DNA of 48,243 nucleotides from an uncultured Prevotella sp. (GCA_900315035.1 OMXO01000010.1:1-48243); one strand, 5' to 3'. Numbered from the stretch's first letter, positions 6,643 through 15,889 are shown. Numbers and translations: made by a program. The notes: a model not told the origin generated them from the letters alone.

Positions 6643-8091
6643 ATGGTAACATTTACAATGATTCTACAGCTCTGTATTGTACTCGGAGCGCTGTGGGTAG
6701 GTTCCCGCTACGGCAGTCTTGCCTTGGGAGCAATTTCTGGTATCGGTCTGGCCATCCTCGTCTTCGGCTTCGGTCTGAAGCCTGGCACGCCTCCTACCGA
6801 CGTTATCTACATCATTATCGCAGCCGTCACCTGTGCCGGTATCATGCAGGCATCGGGCGGTATGGACTGGTTGATTCAGATCGCAGAGAAACTGCTGCGC
6901 AAGCATCCAGACCGCATCACCTTCCTGGCACCACTCACCACTTTCTTCCTGACGGTGCTGGTAGGTACGGGTCACGTGGTTTACACCCTGATGCCTATTA
7001 TCTGTGACATCGCCCTGAAGAAAGGCATCCGTCCGGAGCGTCCCTGTGGTGTTGCCTCGATTGCCTCTCAGGTAGGTATCACCTGCTCGCCTATCGCTGC
7101 AGCCGTCGTGGCTTTCGTCTCTATCTCGAATGCCAACCACTTCGATATCACGATTCCTGGTGTGCTGATGGTCTCCATCCCAGCCTGCGTCTGTGGTCTG
7201 ATGGCTGCCGCTGCTGCCTCATATCATCGTGGTCTCGACCTCGACAAAGACCCGCAGTTCCAGGCTAAGCTTCAGGATCCCGCCCAGCGCGAATATATCT
7301 ATGGTGGTGGTGCTACCACACTCGATAAGGAGATTCCGCAGTCGGCTAAGAATGCCGTGTTCATCTTCCTCGGAGCCCTCGCAGTCATCGTCTTCTTCGC
7401 TATCTTCCAGAGTGCGTTGCCCGCCTATGATACGCTTCGTGCCGTCAAGGGCAGTTCAGGACTGGTTGTCAACGAGAATCTGACACTGACAGCCGACCAG
7501 CTGGTAAAAGCCAAGGTTCAAGTGGAAGGTGCGACCGAGTGGTTCACCAAGCCGTTGGCTATGAACCTTGTGATCCAGATTGTGATGATCTCGGCTGCTG
7601 CGCTGATGATTATCTTCTGTAAGGCTGCTCCCAAGAAGGCCGTCGCAGGTCCGGTATGGCAGTCTGGTATGGTGGCTGTCGTCGCTATCTACGGTATCGC
7701 CTGGCTGGCAGACACCTACTTCTCAAACTATATGGGTGAGATGCAGTCGATGCTAGCAGGTATCGTCAAGGATTATCCATGGTCTATCGCACTGGTATTC
7801 TTCATGGTATCTGTACTGATCAACTCTCAGGGCGCTGTCGTTGTGGCCATGCTGCCCCTCGCCTACTCACTGGGTATCTCTGGTCCTGTGCTGTTGGGTG
7901 TGCTGCCCTCAGTCTATGGCTACTTCTTCATTCCGAACTATCCTTCAGATATCGCCACTGTGAACTTCGACCGTTCCGGTACGACGATTATTGGTAAGTA
8001 CCTGCTGAACCACTCGTTCATGATGCCAGGTCTGATCAGCGTCTTTGTATCAACCATCGTGGCTTACACACTGTCGTCGATCTTCTACTAA
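6643..8091 (+). CDS. dcuB: Anaerobic C4-dicarboxylate transporter (DcuB type)
   Basis: Inner-membrane antiporter that takes up fumarate or malate in exchange for succinate, the typical end product of fumarate respiration in this group. 482 residues, polytopic, with about ten or more hydrophobic segments. Family motifs are GFGLKPGTPPTDV, QASGGMDWLIQIAEKLLRKHP, GTGHVVYTLMPII, KGIRPERP, YGIAWLADTYF, and NYPSDIATVNFDRSGTT near the C-terminus. The GTGHVVYTLMPII and RPERP stretches resemble DcuB more than DcuA. A loop insertion around residues 270-300 (residues after AVKGSSG) is longer than in E. coli DcuB. It has its own promoter and is monocistronic, ending at a shared hairpin with the convergent deoD. 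Confidence 0.9.
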   Translation: MVTFTMILQLCIVLGALWVGSRYGSLALGAISGIGLAILVFGFGLKPGTPPTDVIYIIIAAVTCAGIMQASGGMDWLIQIAEKLLRKHPDRITFLAPLTTFFLTVLVGTGHVVYTLMPIICDIALKKGIRPERPCGVASIASQVGITCSPIAAAVVAFVSISNANHFDITIPGVLMVSIPACVCGLMAAAAASYHRGLDLDKDPQFQAKLQDPAQREYIYGGGATTLDKEIPQSAKNAVFIFLGALAVIVFFAIFQSALPAYDTLRAVKGSSGLVVNENLTLTADQLVKAKVQVEGATEWFTKPLAMNLVIQIVMISAAALMIIFCKAAPKKAVAGPVWQSGMVAVVAIYGIAWLADTYFSNYMGEMQSMLAGIVKDYPWSIALVFFMVSVLINSQGAVVVAMLPLAYSLGISGPVLLGVLPSVYGYFFIPNYPSDIATVNFDRSGTTIIGKYLLNHSFMMPGLISVFVSTIVAYTLSSIFY

Positions 8092-8110
8092 ACGAGCAAT
8101 ATAATTATGA

Positions 8111-8151
8111 CAAAAAAGATTGCAGGTACCACACCAGGTATCTGCAATCTT
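8111..8151 (-). terminator. Bidirectional terminator between dcuB and deoD
   Basis: Stem AAGATTGCAGGTACC (8116-8130) pairs with GGTATCTGCAATCTT (8137-8151), 15 bp with one mismatch-type pair. The run of A at 8112-8117 gives a U-tract on the minus-strand RNA, so it serves the minus-strand operon best. Confidence 0.85.
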
Positions 8152-8171
8152 ACGTTAAGGGGGATGCCGTT

Positions 8172-8879
8172 CTACAGAAGTGAGAAGGCGACGTCCATCA
8201 TCTTCGTAAACGTGTTCTGACGCTCCTCGGCAGTCGTTGCCTCACCGGTTATCAGGTGGTCGGAGATGGTGCAGATAGCCAATGCACGATTGCCAGAGCG
8301 GGCTGCGTTCATATAAAGGGCTGCAATCTCCATCTCGACAGCCTTCACACCCATCGCGATCCACTTGTCGTTATGAGCATTCTCGGCATAGAAGACATCA
8401 GAAGAGAACACGTTACCAACCTGATAACGATAACCCAGACGATCACAGGTTTCTGCAGCACTACGCAACAACTGGAAATCGGCTATCGGCGCATAGGTGC
8501 CAGGCAGTTCATATTGTGCAGCATAGTTGGAGTTGGTGCAGGCACCCATCGCAATCACGAGGTCACCCACATGAAGATTAGTCTGCAGAGAGCCTGCCGA
8601 ACCCACACGGATGATGGTCTTCACATTGTAGAAATTATACAACTCATAGGTATAGATGCCGATAGAGGGCATACCCATGCCATGACCCATCACACTGACA
8701 CGCTTGCCTTGATGCGTGCCCGTGAATCCGAGCATACCTCTGACATTGTTAAACTGTACAGGATTGTCGAGGAACTTCTCGGCCATCAGTTTCGCACGCA
8801 ATGGATCGCCAGCCATAATGACGGTCTCGGCGATGTCGCCTAATTGTGCCCCGATATGAGGCGTAGGAGTTTTTGCCAT
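8172..8879 (-). CDS. deoD: Purine nucleoside phosphorylase, DeoD type
   Basis: Splits purine (deoxy)nucleosides with phosphate into base and (deoxy)ribose 1-phosphate; a cytosolic hexamer. 235 residues versus 239 in E. coli. Seen motifs are TPHIGAQLGD, GDPLRAK (phosphate Arg), NVRGMLGFTGTHQGKRVSVMGHGMG, IIRVGSAGSL (phosphate Arg/Ser), VEMEIAALY (ribose-binding Glu) and TISDHLITGE with the catalytic Asp. It starts 29 nt after the L,D-transpeptidase stop, so it is likely the last gene of the pyk-ettA-ldt-deoD run, with a strong terminator following. It fits with the nucleoside permease gene at 22329-23648. Confidence 0.95.
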   Translation of the reverse strand: MAKTPTPHIGAQLGDIAETVIMAGDPLRAKLMAEKFLDNPVQFNNVRGMLGFTGTHQGKRVSVMGHGMGMPSIGIYTYELYNFYNVKTIIRVGSAGSLQTNLHVGDLVIAMGACTNSNYAAQYELPGTYAPIADFQLLRSAAETCDRLGYRYQVGNVFSSDVFYAENAHNDKWIAMGVKAVEMEIAALYMNAARSGNRALAICTISDHLITGEATTAEERQNTFTKMMDVAFSLL

Positions 8880-8908
8880 AATACAAATAGTTTTAGGGGT
8901 TAAAAAAG

Positions 8909-10450
8909 TTATTGTTTCAGAAGGAACGGCTTGATGGCACCCGTAATGGCTGCATCATAGCCGTAGATATCAGGCCACAGATCGATAACGCCTGAGGCCG
9001 GATTGGGATAAGCCGTGTAGTAGATGAGATAGACGGGCACCTGAGGCGACACGTCGCGATGATTGACGAGTCGAAAGGGACGCGGATCTTCGGCATGTTC
9101 ATCCAGATACTCACGGCCTTTGTCGGTAACTGGTGGAATATCCATAGAGATACGCAGACGATCGAGCGTGCGCTCATCGAGGTCTGGCAACAGGAAGCAG
9201 GCCAGTCCGAAGGGATCCTGCACACGTACGCAACCATGTGACAAGGTGCGTCTGTCACGCTGGAAAGCCCCCCGATTATTCGTATCGTGAAGATAGACGG
9301 AGAAATTATTCTGGAAACGGAACACGATACGTCCGAGAGAATTGCCTGCCCCACCCTTCTGAGAGACACGCAGCTTACCCGACTGCAAGGACTCGCTACT
9401 GACCCTGACGGGATTGAGTGTATCGCCAGAACTACGATCGATAATACTGTAGTGGTTACGGGCAAAGTATGACGAGTCGCCAGCATGACGAGCCACATCG
9501 GTCTTCACGATATTAAACGGAATAACCCACTCTGGGTTCACCTGGATATGACTGATGGAACTGATCAGCAAAGGCGTCTTCGTAGCACTCGCCCCACAGC
9601 AGATACGCATGTTAAGCACTGAGTCGGGACCTACAGCCCACAGCTGCTGGGAAGCTATATTGACAACCACCATACGTCCTGGAGAGACGGGCTGAGTAAC
9701 CTGCCAACGGCTACGCTCCATATTGACAGCCAGTTTCTTGCGTTCATCCTTCGAAGAGGTCTGTGCAAGACGCTGCTGCAGGGCCTCGTATATAGGACTC
9801 GACGGTTTCGACTCTGCCAGGAATCCCATCCTATTACCACCCGAGATCTGTTCAAGAGCCTGTTTGTAGTCGTGCGCCTTCAGTTCGTAGTCGAACAGAC
9901 GGGCATATCCCGAACCGTCAGACTTCATCTGCAGATGATTGAAGAGTTTATCAGGACGCACGAAACCATAGCGCTGACCAACCGTATAACGGACGTAAGC
10001 CTTCGACAGACAATAGTCGAGACGAGGCAACACATCGTTGATATCCACACCCAAGGAGTCGAAAGCAAGACTATGGACGATGGAGAGGTCGGCTGCTATC
10101 TGAGGCACAAAGAAAGCCAACGTGTCGAGACCGTTAAGCGGAGCCTCGCGACGCAGGAAGGCCAGCAGCGAATCGGCATCTTCAGAAACACCCATCCGCG
10201 AGAACCACAAAGGTGTGCCCTCCAGCACTTTGCAATCGGCATATCGCTGACGCACATCCTGATCAGCAGCCCAGCGCGAGGTGTCACGTTTAGCTTCGAG
10301 TGCGAAGTTATTCGTCAGCTTGACGGTATCAAGTTGATACACATAGGTTCCAAAGGCAGAGAGTTCGTCTTCCTGCTGCTCCTGATGCCCACCCGTACAG
10401 GCGGTCAGGAGGATGATAAGGCTTAGAGTAACGGTTGACAGTCGGTTCAT
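8909..10450 (-). CDS. L,D-transpeptidase lipoprotein (YcbB/LdtD-like, YkuD domain)
   Basis: 513 residues. The N-terminus MNRLSTVTLSLIILLTACTGG is a lipoprotein signal with lipobox LTAC. A long scaffold region follows, then a YkuD catalytic domain with PGRMVVVNIASQQLWAV (about residue 256) and the active-site signature HDTNNRGAFQRDRRTLSHGC, in which C407 is the expected nucleophile, followed by VRVQDP. Such enzymes form 3-3 cross-links in peptidoglycan, attach proteins to it, or cleave such links; which applies cannot be told from sequence. Gene spacing to ettA is 9 nt. As a lipoprotein it would act in the periplasm. Confidence 0.88.
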   Translation of the reverse strand: MNRLSTVTLSLIILLTACTGGHQEQQEDELSAFGTYVYQLDTVKLTNNFALEAKRDTSRWAADQDVRQRYADCKVLEGTPLWFSRMGVSEDADSLLAFLRREAPLNGLDTLAFFVPQIAADLSIVHSLAFDSLGVDINDVLPRLDYCLSKAYVRYTVGQRYGFVRPDKLFNHLQMKSDGSGYARLFDYELKAHDYKQALEQISGGNRMGFLAESKPSSPIYEALQQRLAQTSSKDERKKLAVNMERSRWQVTQPVSPGRMVVVNIASQQLWAVGPDSVLNMRICCGASATKTPLLISSISHIQVNPEWVIPFNIVKTDVARHAGDSSYFARNHYSIIDRSSGDTLNPVRVSSESLQSGKLRVSQKGGAGNSLGRIVFRFQNNFSVYLHDTNNRGAFQRDRRTLSHGCVRVQDPFGLACFLLPDLDERTLDRLRISMDIPPVTDKGREYLDEHAEDPRPFRLVNHRDVSPQVPVYLIYYTAYPNPASGVIDLWPDIYGYDAAITGAIKPFLLKQ

Positions 10451-10459
10451 TTCTGATTA

Positions 10460-12157
10460 CTATTCTTCCATCAGTTTACGATATCGGGCACGCTTGGGTT
10501 CGTCCAATCCCAGCCGCTGTGCCTTGTTGGCTTCGTATTCGGAATAATTGCCCTCGAAGTAGAAGACGTTACCCTCACCCTCGAACGCCAGGATATGGGT
10601 ACAGATACGATCGAGGAACCAACGGTCGTGACTAATGACGACGGCACAGCCAGCAAACGACTCAAGACCTTCCTCGAGTGCACGTAACGTGTTGACATCT
10701 ATATCGTTAGTAGGCTCGTCTAAAAGTAACACATTACCTTCTTGCTTCAAGGCGATAGCGAGGTGCAGACGGTTACGCTCACCACCTGAGAGCACTCCAC
10801 ACTTCTTCTCCTGATCGGCACCACTGAAATTGAAACGTGAGAGGTATGCGCGTACGTTGACATCGCGTCCACCCATACGGATGGTCTCATAACCACCACT
10901 GACCACCTGATAGACCGTCTTCTCAGGATCGATATCCTTGTGCTGCTGATCGACATACGATAGTTTCACGGTTTCACCGACATCGAATGTACCAGCATCA
11001 GGCGTGTCGAGCCCCATGATCAGGCGGAAGAGCGTGGTCTTACCTGCACCGTTAGGACCAATGACGCCAACGATTCCATTAGGCGGCAACATGAAGTTAA
11101 GGTCGTTGAAGAGTGTCTTCTCCGGGAACGACTTTGCCACATGAGTAGCCTCGATGACCTTATTGCCGAGACGAGGACCGTTGGGGATGAAGATCTCCAG
11201 TTTCTCCTCGCGCTCCTTCTGTTCCTCGTTAAGCATCTTGTCATAAGAGTTCAGACGAGCCTTACCCTTGGCATGTCGAGCCTTGGGGGCCATACGAACC
11301 CACTCCAACTCACGCTCCAGGGTCTTACGGCGCTTCGAAGCCGACTTCTCTTCCAGAGCCAGACGCTGAGACTTCTGTTCCAACCAGGAAGAATAGTTGC
11401 CCTTCCAGGGAATACCCTCACCACGATCAAGTTCAAGGATCCACTCTGCCACATCGTCGAGGAAATAGCGGTCGTGGGTCACTGCGATAACCGTTCCCTC
11501 ATACTGCTGCAGATGCTGTTCGAGCCAGTCGATAGACTCGGCATCGAGATGGTTGGTAGGCTCGTCGAGCAACAGCACATCGGGCTTCTGTAACAACAAC
11601 CGACAGAGAGCCACCCGACGACGTTCTCCTCCAGAGAGCGTCTTCACGCTCCAGTCGCCAGGAGGACAGTTGAGAGCCGCCATCGCACGGTCTAACTTCG
11701 AGTCCATATTCCAGGCATCAGTCGAATCGATCACATCCTGCAGTTCTGCCTGACGGGCCATCAACTTCTCCATCTTATCGGGATCCTCGTAATATTCGGG
11801 AAGTCCGAATTTCACATTGATCTCATCATATTCTGCCAGAGCATCATAGACGTGCTGCACACCTTCCATCACATTCTCCTTCACCGTCTTCTCTTCGTTA
11901 AGCGGTGGGTCCTGAGGCAGATAGCCAACGGTATATCCAGGACTCCATACGACGTTGCCCTGATACTGTTGGTCGAGTCCGGCAATAATCTTCATCAGTG
12001 TCGATTTACCGGCACCATTCAGACCAATGATACCGATCTTTGCCCCATAGAAGAAACTGAGGTAGATGTTCTTGAGCACTTGTTTCTGGTTCTGCTGAAT
12101 GGTCTTGCTCACTCCGACCATCGAGAAAATCACTTTCTTGTCGTCAACTGTAGCCAT
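10460..12157 (-). CDS. ettA: Energy-dependent translational throttle protein EttA (ABC-F)
   Basis: 565 residues; E. coli EttA has 555. Cytosolic ABC-F ATPase that binds the ribosomal E site and gates the first elongation step according to ATP/ADP. Two ABC modules are visible: Walker A GLNGAGKST (about residue 43) with signature LSGGERRRVAL and Walker B VLLLDEPTNHLD, then Walker A GPNGAGKTT with LSGGERNRLHLA and VLLLDEPTNDID. The first module has the EttA arm region (PEYYEDPDKMEKLMARQAELQDVI), and the linker has the basic stretch RMAPKARHAKGKARL. No transmembrane segment. Located 30 nt after pyk with no promoter between them. Confidence 0.95.
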   Translation of the reverse strand: MATVDDKKVIFSMVGVSKTIQQNQKQVLKNIYLSFFYGAKIGIIGLNGAGKSTLMKIIAGLDQQYQGNVVWSPGYTVGYLPQDPPLNEEKTVKENVMEGVQHVYDALAEYDEINVKFGLPEYYEDPDKMEKLMARQAELQDVIDSTDAWNMDSKLDRAMAALNCPPGDWSVKTLSGGERRRVALCRLLLQKPDVLLLDEPTNHLDAESIDWLEQHLQQYEGTVIAVTHDRYFLDDVAEWILELDRGEGIPWKGNYSSWLEQKSQRLALEEKSASKRRKTLERELEWVRMAPKARHAKGKARLNSYDKMLNEEQKEREEKLEIFIPNGPRLGNKVIEATHVAKSFPEKTLFNDLNFMLPPNGIVGVIGPNGAGKTTLFRLIMGLDTPDAGTFDVGETVKLSYVDQQHKDIDPEKTVYQVVSGGYETIRMGGRDVNVRAYLSRFNFSGADQEKKCGVLSGGERNRLHLAIALKQEGNVLLLDEPTNDIDVNTLRALEEGLESFAGCAVVISHDRWFLDRICTHILAFEGEGNVFYFEGNYSEYEANKAQRLGLDEPKRARYRKLMEE

Positions 12158-12187
12158 ATCGTAACTGGTTATTTGGATAAGAATGAA

Positions 12188-13627
12188 TTACACTTTAGGC
12201 AGATGGAACTGGTATTTGTGATCAAACACCTCTTTCACCGTATTGATCTCGAGGAACTTGGTTCCACCGCCCCCACCGATGTTTCCACTGAGGTAGGCAA
12301 TACGATCGTCGAGTTCAACAAAGCCTTTCTGACGTAGCATCCTGACGGCAGCCAGGAAGAGCTGTTCGTTGTCGATATGCTCCTTCTGGAAGACAGGGAT
12401 GACACCATAACTGAGATTCAGCAGGCGCTGAAGCTTGTCGTTGTAACAGATAGCGAGTACAGGATGCGGACCTCTGAAGGCTGCAAGCATACGAGCGGTA
12501 TTACCTGTAACATTATCGGTGATGATACCTTTCACACCTAGTTTCTCTGTGGCCTGAATAGCTCCAAAAGCCATAAACTCACGGATATCGCAGTTCTCTG
12601 ACAAGGGCACATCGATAACGCCTCGCAGACTGAGATCTTTCTCGGCCTGTTCTGCGATAGAGGCCATCGTCTGTACAGCCTCAACAGGATACTTACCACT
12701 GGCAGTCTCACCCGACAGCATAAGGGCATCGGTATGAGAATAGATGGCATTCGCAATATCCGTAACCTCTGCACGCGTCGGACGCGGATTGTTAATCATG
12801 GTATGCAACATCTGCGTAGCCACAATCACAGGTTTCTTTGCCATGATACACTTACGGATAATCTGGCGCTGGATACCAGGAATACGCTCGATAGGTACCT
12901 CGATACCCAGATCGCCTCGGGCAATCATGATACCATAGGATGCCTCGATAATCTCGTCGATGTTATCCACTCCCTCCTGATTCTCAATCTTCGAGATGAT
13001 CTTGATGTCGGAGTTGAAAGCATCGAGGATAGCCTGTACAGCCCGTACATCAGCAGCTGAGCGCACAAACGAATGAGCGATGAAGTCGATATCCTCATCG
13101 ATAGCCAGCATGATATTCTTGCGGTCTTTTTCTGTAAGTGTAGGTAGTGCGATATGTACGCCAGGCACATTCACACTCTTATGAGCACCCAGCACCCCAT
13201 CGTTCTTCACCTGAGCGATGACGGCAGGCCCATTGATAGCCATCACCTCCATGTCGAGGGCACCATCATCGAAGAGAATATGACAGCCCTCACACACATC
13301 AGAAGCGAAGTTCGTGTACGAGAGGTTGATCATGTCGTGGGTGGAATCCATCTCCGGTCTTCCGAAGATCTTCACCATATCACCTTCCCAGAACTGTATC
13401 GGTTCGGCACAGCCCGTCGTACGCACCTCTGGACCCTTCGTGTCGATCAGGATGCCGATATGACGACTCACCGAACGTACATTTTTGATGATTTGTTTGA
13501 TACCCTCCTCATTGGCATGGGCCGTATTCATCCTGACCACATTCATACCCGCCTCGAAAAGACTGCGGATGAAGCTGGGGTCACAACGACGGTCACTGAT
13601 GCTGGCCACAATTTTAGTCTGCTTCAT
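12188..13627 (-). CDS. pyk: Pyruvate kinase
   Basis: Converts phosphoenolpyruvate and ADP to pyruvate and ATP. I place the start at the ATG at 13625-13627 (MKQTKIVASISDRRC, 479 residues): it follows AAGGAATT, and the -7 promoter lies between it and the upstream in-frame codon at 13684. Motifs: LIDTKGPEVRT (the Glu fits K+-dependent enzymes), catalytic Lys in ISKIENQEGVDNIDEI, metal-binding Glu/Asp in GIMIARGDLGIEVP, and QMLHTMINNPRPTRAEVTDIANA. The usual NFSHG of the active site is NTAHA here, so a Ser that helps bind K+ is Ala; I recall this in related Bacteroidetes sequences too. First gene of a four-gene minus-strand run. Confidence 0.93.
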   Translation of the reverse strand: MKQTKIVASISDRRCDPSFIRSLFEAGMNVVRMNTAHANEEGIKQIIKNVRSVSRHIGILIDTKGPEVRTTGCAEPIQFWEGDMVKIFGRPEMDSTHDMINLSYTNFASDVCEGCHILFDDGALDMEVMAINGPAVIAQVKNDGVLGAHKSVNVPGVHIALPTLTEKDRKNIMLAIDEDIDFIAHSFVRSAADVRAVQAILDAFNSDIKIISKIENQEGVDNIDEIIEASYGIMIARGDLGIEVPIERIPGIQRQIIRKCIMAKKPVIVATQMLHTMINNPRPTRAEVTDIANAIYSHTDALMLSGETASGKYPVEAVQTMASIAEQAEKDLSLRGVIDVPLSENCDIREFMAFGAIQATEKLGVKGIITDNVTGNTARMLAAFRGPHPVLAICYNDKLQRLLNLSYGVIPVFQKEHIDNEQLFLAAVRMLRQKGFVELDDRIAYLSGNIGGGGGTKFLEINTVKEVFDHKYQFHLPKV

Positions 13628-13652
13628 TTGAATAATTCCTTGTTTTTTCGTT

Positions 13653-13661
13653 GCAAAGTTA
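13653..13661 (-). promoter_or_regulatory. -7 promoter element for pyk
   Basis: On the minus strand TAACTTTGC (13661 down to 13653), about 25 nt before the pyk ATG. No clear TTTG 20 nt upstream. Confidence 0.65.
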
Positions 13662-13744
13662 CAAAAATCCCCCCAAAGAACCATTAAAAATGCTTTTTTT
13701 TGAAAAAAAACATAGAAATATTTCGGTAATCAACTGAAAATTAG

Positions 13745-13753
13745 TAACTTTGC
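13745..13753 (+). promoter_or_regulatory. -7 promoter element for hup
   Basis: TAACTTTGC at 13745-13753, with a TTTC at 13721-13724 as an imperfect -33 element about 20 nt upstream. The 5' leader to the hup ATG at 13809 is about 50 nt and ends in AAGGAATAG. Confidence 0.7.
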
Positions 13754-13808
13754 AGTCCGAAATCAACAAATTTTAGAATTTCACATTATTAATATAAGGA
13801 ATAGAAAA

Positions 13809-14084
13809 ATGACAAAGGCAGAAATCATCAACAAAATTGCTGAGGAGACTGGTGTTGCCAAAAAAGATGTAGCCACAACTGTCGAGGCATTTATGGAGGA
13901 AATTCGTTACAGTCTTGCCGAGAGCAAAGAGAACGTTTACCTTCGCGGCTTCGGAACCTTCGTTGTCAAGCGTCGTGCCAAGAAGACGGCTCGTAACATC
14001 TCTAAGAATACGACGATAGTTATCGAAGCACACGACTTCCCGGCTTTCAAGCCATCGAAGAGTTTTATTGAGAAGATGAAGTAA
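13809..14084 (+). CDS. hup: HU family DNA-binding protein
   Basis: 91 residues, normal HU/IHF length, single domain. Helical N-terminus MTKAEIINKIAEETGVAKKDV, the turn NVYLRGFGTFVVKRRAKK with the conserved GFGTF, and a C-terminal half TARNISKNTTIVIEAHDFPAFKPSK. In most HU proteins the DNA-intercalating beta arm carries RNP; here the equivalent ARNISKNTTI keeps RN but the proline position is not evident. Nucleoid-associated dimer. It has its own promoter and is followed 24 nt later by a tiny ribosomal-like gene. Confidence 0.92.
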   Translation: MTKAEIINKIAEETGVAKKDVATTVEAFMEEIRYSLAESKENVYLRGFGTFVVKRRAKKTARNISKNTTIVIEAHDFPAFKPSKSFIEKMK

Positions 14085-14108
14085 TTAACATTTTAAATTA
14101 TAACAGAT

Positions 14109-14198
14109 ATGCCAAACGGAAAGAAAAAGAAGGGCCACAAGATGGCTACTCACAAGCGTAAGAAGAGACTGCGCAAGAATCGTCATAAGAGCAAGTAA
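14109..14198 (+). CDS. Small basic protein, AURKAIP1/COX24-like (probable ribosomal protein, 29 aa)
   Basis: ATG 14109 to TAA 14196-14198 encodes 29 residues starting MPNGKKKKGHKMATHKRKKR and ending LRKNRHKSK; more than half are Lys, Arg or His. The core HKMATHKRKKRLRKNRHK resembles the AURKAIP1/COX24 domain of the mitochondrial small-subunit protein mS38 and the similar mycobacterial bS22; Bacteroidetes genomes carry conserved copies of this peptide. Inference: a small rRNA-binding ribosomal protein, co-transcribed with hup. It is too short for standard gene finders and easily missed. Confidence 0.8.
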   Translation: MPNGKKKKGHKMATHKRKKRLRKNRHKSK

Positions 14199-14230
14199 GC
14201 ACTTGCCCAGTGACGTCAGAAAGAGAATGA

Positions 14231-14277
14231 AAGGAGTGTGCCAGCTAATCTGTAAGGATAGCGACACACCCTTTTTA
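14231..14277 (+). terminator. Terminator or attenuator before rng
   Basis: Left arm GGAGTGTGCCAGCTA and right arm TAGCGACACACC pair with a bulged A and small mismatches; CTTTTTAGTTTT follows. It ends the hup unit, perhaps partially, since I see no strong promoter between it and rng at 14315. Confidence 0.55.
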
Positions 14278-14314
14278 GTTTTAAAGACAACCCACAAGTA
14301 ACAGCAAGAAGCAA

Positions 14315-15889
14315 ATGACAAGTGAAGTAATCATCGATGTCCAGCCAAAAGACATATCGATTGCCCTGCTCGAAGACAAGGAACTGGTAGAATACCAGGA
14401 AGAGCAGCGCACCGTGTCGTTCTCGGTTGGTAACATCTATGTAGCAAAGGTTAAAAAACTGATGCCTGGCCTTAATGCCTGCTTCGTCGATGTCGGCTCT
14501 GAACGCGTTGCCTTCCTGCATTATCTTGACTTGGGAAGTCAGTTTTACTCTTACGAGAAATACCTGAAACAGGTTGTAAGCGACCGTAAGAAGCTCTACC
14601 CTATCCAGAAGGCTAACATACAGCCTGAGCTGAAGAAAGACGGCAGTATCGCCAACACGCTGAAGGTAGGACAGGAGATACTCGTACAGATTGTCAAAGA
14701 GCCCATCAACACCAAGGGACCGCGTCTCACCTGCGAACTCAGTTTCGCCGGGCGCTATCTGGTATTGATCCCATTTGACAACAGCGTCTCCGTCTCTACG
14801 AAGATCAAACGCGGTGAAGAACGTACACGTCTGAAACAGCTGATCCAGAGCATTAAGCCCAAGAACTTCGGCGTCATCGTCAGGACGGTAGCTGAAGGCA
14901 AACGGGCTGCTGAGCTCGATGCAGAGCTGAAGATTCTGCTGAAACGATGGGAAGACACCATCACCAAAGTACAAAGAACGACAGAACGCCCACAAATATG
15001 CTTTGAGGAGGAAAGCAGGGCCGTCGCTTTGCTTCGTGATCTGTTCAATCCCACTTACGACGGCATCTACATCAACGACAGCAGCATCTTAGAGGAAATC
15101 AAGAACTACCTGGGAATGATTGCCCCAGAGAAAAAGGAAATCGTCAAGTTGTATAATGGGAATGTGCCTATCTTCGACAACTTTAACGTGACCAAACAGT
15201 TAAAATCTGGATTCGGCAAAACGGTCAACTACAAGCACGGTGCCTACCTCATCATTGAGCATACCGAGGCGATGCACGTTGTTGATGTGAACAGTGGTAC
15301 GCGCATCAAGAAGGAGAACAATCAGGAGACCAACGCTCTGGAAACCAACTTAGGTGCTGCAGACGAGTTGGCCCGTCAACTACGCCTTCGTGACATGGGT
15401 GGTATCATCATCGTTGACTTCATCGACATGAAACTGCCAGAGGATCGTCAGATGCTGTATGAACGTATGTGTAAGAACATGCAGAAGGACCGGGCCAAGC
15501 ATAACATCCTGCCACTCTCGAAGTTCGGACTGATGCAGATTACCCGTCAGCGCGTTCGTCCAGCTATGAGCGTCAATGTGGAAGAGGTATGTCCTACTTG
15601 TTTCGGGAAGGGTACGATTAAGTCGAGTATCCTGTTTACAGACACGTTAGAGAATAAGATTGACACCCTTGTCAATAAGATTGGCATGAAGAAGTTCTAT
15701 TTGCACGTTCACCCCTACGTGGCTGCCTATATCAATAAGGGCGTCTTCAGCCTGAAGCGCCAATGGCAGATGAAGTACGGTCTGGGTGTACACGTGATAC
15801 CCTCACAGAAGCTGGCGTTCCTGCAGTATGAGTTCTACGACTCAGAAAAGCAGTTTATCGACATGAAGGAGGAGATTGAGGCGAAATAA
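14315..15889 (+). CDS. rng: Ribonuclease E/G family protein (RNase G)
   Basis: 524 residues, without the long C-terminal scaffold of E. coli RNase E. Endoribonuclease acting on single-stranded 5'-monophosphate RNA in rRNA maturation and mRNA turnover. Seen: N-terminal RNase-H-like start MTSEVIIDVQPKD, S1 domain GNIYVAKVKKLMPGLNACFVDVG (about residues 40-62), the Mg-binding aspartates in VVDVNSGTR (about residue 325) and IIIVDFIDMK (about 365), and the zinc-link motif CPTCFGKG (about 427), all required for activity. The next gene starts 27 nt later. Confidence 0.93.
   Translation: MTSEVIIDVQPKDISIALLEDKELVEYQEEQRTVSFSVGNIYVAKVKKLMPGLNACFVDVGSERVAFLHYLDLGSQFYSYEKYLKQVVSDRKKLYPIQKANIQPELKKDGSIANTLKVGQEILVQIVKEPINTKGPRLTCELSFAGRYLVLIPFDNSVSVSTKIKRGEERTRLKQLIQSIKPKNFGVIVRTVAEGKRAAELDAELKILLKRWEDTITKVQRTTERPQICFEEESRAVALLRDLFNPTYDGIYINDSSILEEIKNYLGMIAPEKKEIVKLYNGNVPIFDNFNVTKQLKSGFGKTVNYKHGAYLIIEHTEAMHVVDVNSGTRIKKENNQETNALETNLGAADELARQLRLRDMGGIIIVDFIDMKLPEDRQMLYERMCKNMQKDRAKHNILPLSKFGLMQITRQRVRPAMSVNVEEVCPTCFGKGTIKSSILFTDTLENKIDTLVNKIGMKKFYLHVHPYVAAYINKGVFSLKRQWQMKYGLGVHVIPSQKLAFLQYEFYDSEKQFIDMKEEIEAK

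Noticed and set aside
13628-13684. 19-residue N-terminal extension of pyruvate kinase
   Set aside because: The -7 promoter element falls within it and family sequences begin at the ATG at 13627.
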